From positions 1-7,729 of the forward strand of contig JAIRYH010000109.1 of NCBI GenBank assembly GCA_031267855.1: 7,729 bases of DNA, in the 5' to 3' direction. The notes under the pieces are model-generated. The model was given only the letters and a program-made list of their open reading frames with translations, was not told the origin of the DNA and made no database searches. Source of the DNA: Prevotellaceae bacterium (GTDB lineage Bacteria > Bacteroidota > Bacteroidia > Bacteroidales > UBA932). Every line of letters starts with the position of its first letter. The first letter of the stretch is position 1. Shown here in pieces: positions 6,838-7,729 of this stretch. The translations under genes and the position numbers were made by a program.

Positions 6838-7630
6838 CCCGGCCGCCATGTTCAACGACATTGCGCCGCACTACGACTTCCTCAACCACTTTTTCTCACT
6901 GAATACCGACAGGCGGTGGCGGAAAAAACTGGCATGCCGGATAGCGCAGCAGCACCCTGCAACAATTTTGGACGTCGCCACCGGCACGGGCGACCTGGCG
7001 ATTGCACTGCTCCGCGAAACACATGCCGCCGTCACCGCCGTAGATATTTCCGAAGGTATGCTGGCAATAGCAAAACGAAAAACGATTCATGGCGAACGGC
7101 GATTCGCGACTTGCGACTTGCGATACGCGACAGGCGACGGGCGACCGGAAGCTGTCGCAAGTCGCGTATCGCATATCGCCTGTCGCCGTTCGCCTGTCGC
7201 CTGTCGCCTGTCGCCGGCCATAAAATGGCTGCAGGCGCCGGCAGAAGCCCTGCCGTTTCCCGACCATGCCTTTGCGGCGGTAACCGTAGCATTTGGCGTA
7301 CGCAACTTTGAAAACCTTGCCGGGGGGCTGCGCGAAATGTACCGCGTGCTGCAACCCGGCGGCACGGTGGCGATACTGGAGTTTACCACCCCCGCCCGCT
7401 TTCCGGTAAAGCAACTGTACCGTTTTTACTTCCACTCCGTCATGCCGCTGACAGGACGCCTGTTCTCCGGACACCGCACGGCATACCGTTACCTGCCGGC
7501 GTCCGTCAGCCGGTTCCCGCAACGCGACGAATTCCTGCAGCTCCTGCAGCAGGCGGGATTTAAACACACCCGCTGCCAAAGCCTTTCCTGCGGCATCGCC
7601 GCGCTCTACACGGGCGAATCACAAGGTTGA
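6776..7630 (+). CDS. ubiE: Demethylmenaquinone methyltransferase with an in-frame repeat insertion
   Basis: UbiE/MenG transfers a methyl group from SAM to demethylmenaquinone, the last step of menaquinone synthesis; in Bacteroidetes the product is menaquinone, so menG is an equal name. Diagnostic blocks are present: [22 protein letters not shown] motif [13 protein letters not shown] (64-75), acidic loop VDISEGM (D90), [14 protein letters not shown] (F173) and [14 protein letters not shown]. Total length is 284 residues against about 242-245 for relatives. The excess, residues 106-147, is a heptamer repeat array encoding Arg-, Ala- and Ser-rich sequence with a seven-residue period. It lies between the helix after motif II and the next core strand ([13 protein letters not shown]). 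Removing it leaves 242 residues, a normal length, and the frame is intact, so the enzyme may still work. The ATG at 6776 overlaps purL by 62 bases; ATG 6782 or ATG 6848 (11 bases after purL) are alternatives, but relatives have a similar N-terminal extension. Confidence 0.95.
   Translation: MTMHWKKSSQDKPPTPQKTHNPAAMFNDIAPHYDFLNHFFSLNTDRRWRKKLACRIAQQHPATILDVATGTGDLAIALLRETHAAVTAVDISEGMLAIAKRKTIHGERRFATCDLRYATGDGRPEAVASRVSHIACRRSPVACRLSPAIKWLQAPAEALPFPDHAFAAVTVAFGVRNFENLAGGLREMYRVLQPGGTVAILEFTTPARFPVKQLYRFYFHSVMPLTGRLFSGHRTAYRYLPASVSRFPQRDEFLQLLQQAGFKHTRCQSLSCGIAALYTGESQG
7091..7215 (+). repeat. Palindromic heptamer repeat array inside ubiE
   Basis: Eight consecutive 7-base units of the form NGCGANN run from 7091 to 7146 (GGCGAAC, GGCGATT, CGCGACT, TGCGACT, TGCGATA, CGCGACA, GGCGACG, GGCGACC). 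After the spacer GGAAGC come nine units of the reverse complement, 7153-7215, ending in three identical TGTCGCC. The arms share exact inverted matches: 7091-7102 with 7183-7194, 7105-7117 with 7154-7166, and 7119-7131 with 7161-7173. All six reading frames are free of stop codons across the array. With one flanking base it adds 126 bases, a multiple of three, so the host gene stays open. The structure is read directly; its identity as a mobile or expandable element is inference. Confidence 0.93.
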
Positions 7631-7651
7631 ATTTCGAAGGTTGCATTTTGA
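7624..7651 (+). repeat. 14-base direct repeat across the ubiE stop codon
   Basis: AGGTTGAATTTCGA (7624-7637) is followed directly by AGGTTGCATTTTGA (7638-7651), identical at 12 of 14 positions. The TGA stop of ubiE (7628-7630) lies inside the first copy. Only two copies are present, so chance or a small duplication are both possible. Confidence 0.45.
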
Positions 7652-7662
7652 ATGGCGGTAGC

Positions 7663-7695
7663 CACATTAATCACATTAGCACATTAGCACATCAG
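7663..7695 (+). repeat. CACATTAG octamer repeat after ubiE
   Basis: One 9-base unit, CACATTAAT (7663-7671), is followed by CACATTAG, CACATTAG and CACATCAG. It lies about 30 bases after the ubiE stop codon, in non-coding sequence. The remaining bases to the end of the window show no gene, promoter or clear hairpin. Confidence 0.7.
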
Positions 7696-7729
7696 CCCTT
7701 CAACCCTGTGAGGATGCCGCCCCCTGTCC

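Noticed and set aside
7091..7215. CRISPR array
   Set aside because: The repeats are contiguous 7-mers with no spacers and reverse direction midway, which does not fit a repeat-spacer structure.
7091..7215. Insertion sequence or MITE
   Set aside because: There is no transposase, no clear target-site duplication and no distinct terminal inverted repeat separate from the short-word array itself.
6896..7579. 227-codon minus-strand frame opposite ubiE
   Set aside because: It is antisense to ubiE and stays open partly because the heptamer array has no stops in any frame; no motif is visible.

Overview
The window looks like a piece of a Bacteroidota chromosome, most likely Bacteroidales. Three things point there: the protein families (small-type PurL, a Bacteroidetes-style PurA with GGPNAGHS, a PolB-like DEDDy exonuclease, menaquinone-type UbiE/MenG), the -7 boxes of the form TAnnTTTG in front of genes, and the scarcity of Shine-Dalgarno sequences. 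The genus cannot be told from the sequence. No rRNA, tRNA, CRISPR array, transposase or phage gene was seen.

Layout. Bases 37-618 (minus strand) encode a fumarylacetoacetate-hydrolase (FAH) family protein that appears to have lost most of its active site. A short divergent promoter region (about 619-748) separates it from a plus-strand run: cardiolipin synthase (749-2218), a short A/T-rich octamer repeat, a predicted 3'-5' exonuclease (2273-2992), a 266-base gap, then purA (3259-4521), purL (4561-6837) and ubiE/menG (6776-7630). After ubiE only about 100 bases of short-period repeats remain before the window ends.

How the genes fit together. purA and purL are purine biosynthesis enzymes (AMP branch and step 4 of IMP synthesis), 39 bases apart and probably co-transcribed. 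ubiE/menG, the last methylation step of menaquinone synthesis, overlaps the end of purL. Cardiolipin synthase and MenG both serve the membrane, but nothing beyond position links them. The exonuclease start lies inside a repeat array.

The most unusual feature is inside ubiE. Bases 7091-7215 are a tandem array of a 7-base word (NGCGANN) that runs eight units in one direction and, after a 6-base spacer, nine units in the opposite direction, forming a long imperfect palindrome. It adds about 42 codons in frame to an otherwise normal methyltransferase, between the SAM-binding acidic-residue loop and the next core strand. Other short-period repeats (8-base TTAAATCC-like, 14-base AGGTTGAATTTCGA-like, 8-base CACATTAG) sit at or beside gene ends. 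The genome therefore seems to carry short-word repeat arrays that touch coding sequence, reminiscent of cyanobacterial heptamer repeats and Rickettsia palindromic elements. This interpretation is inference.
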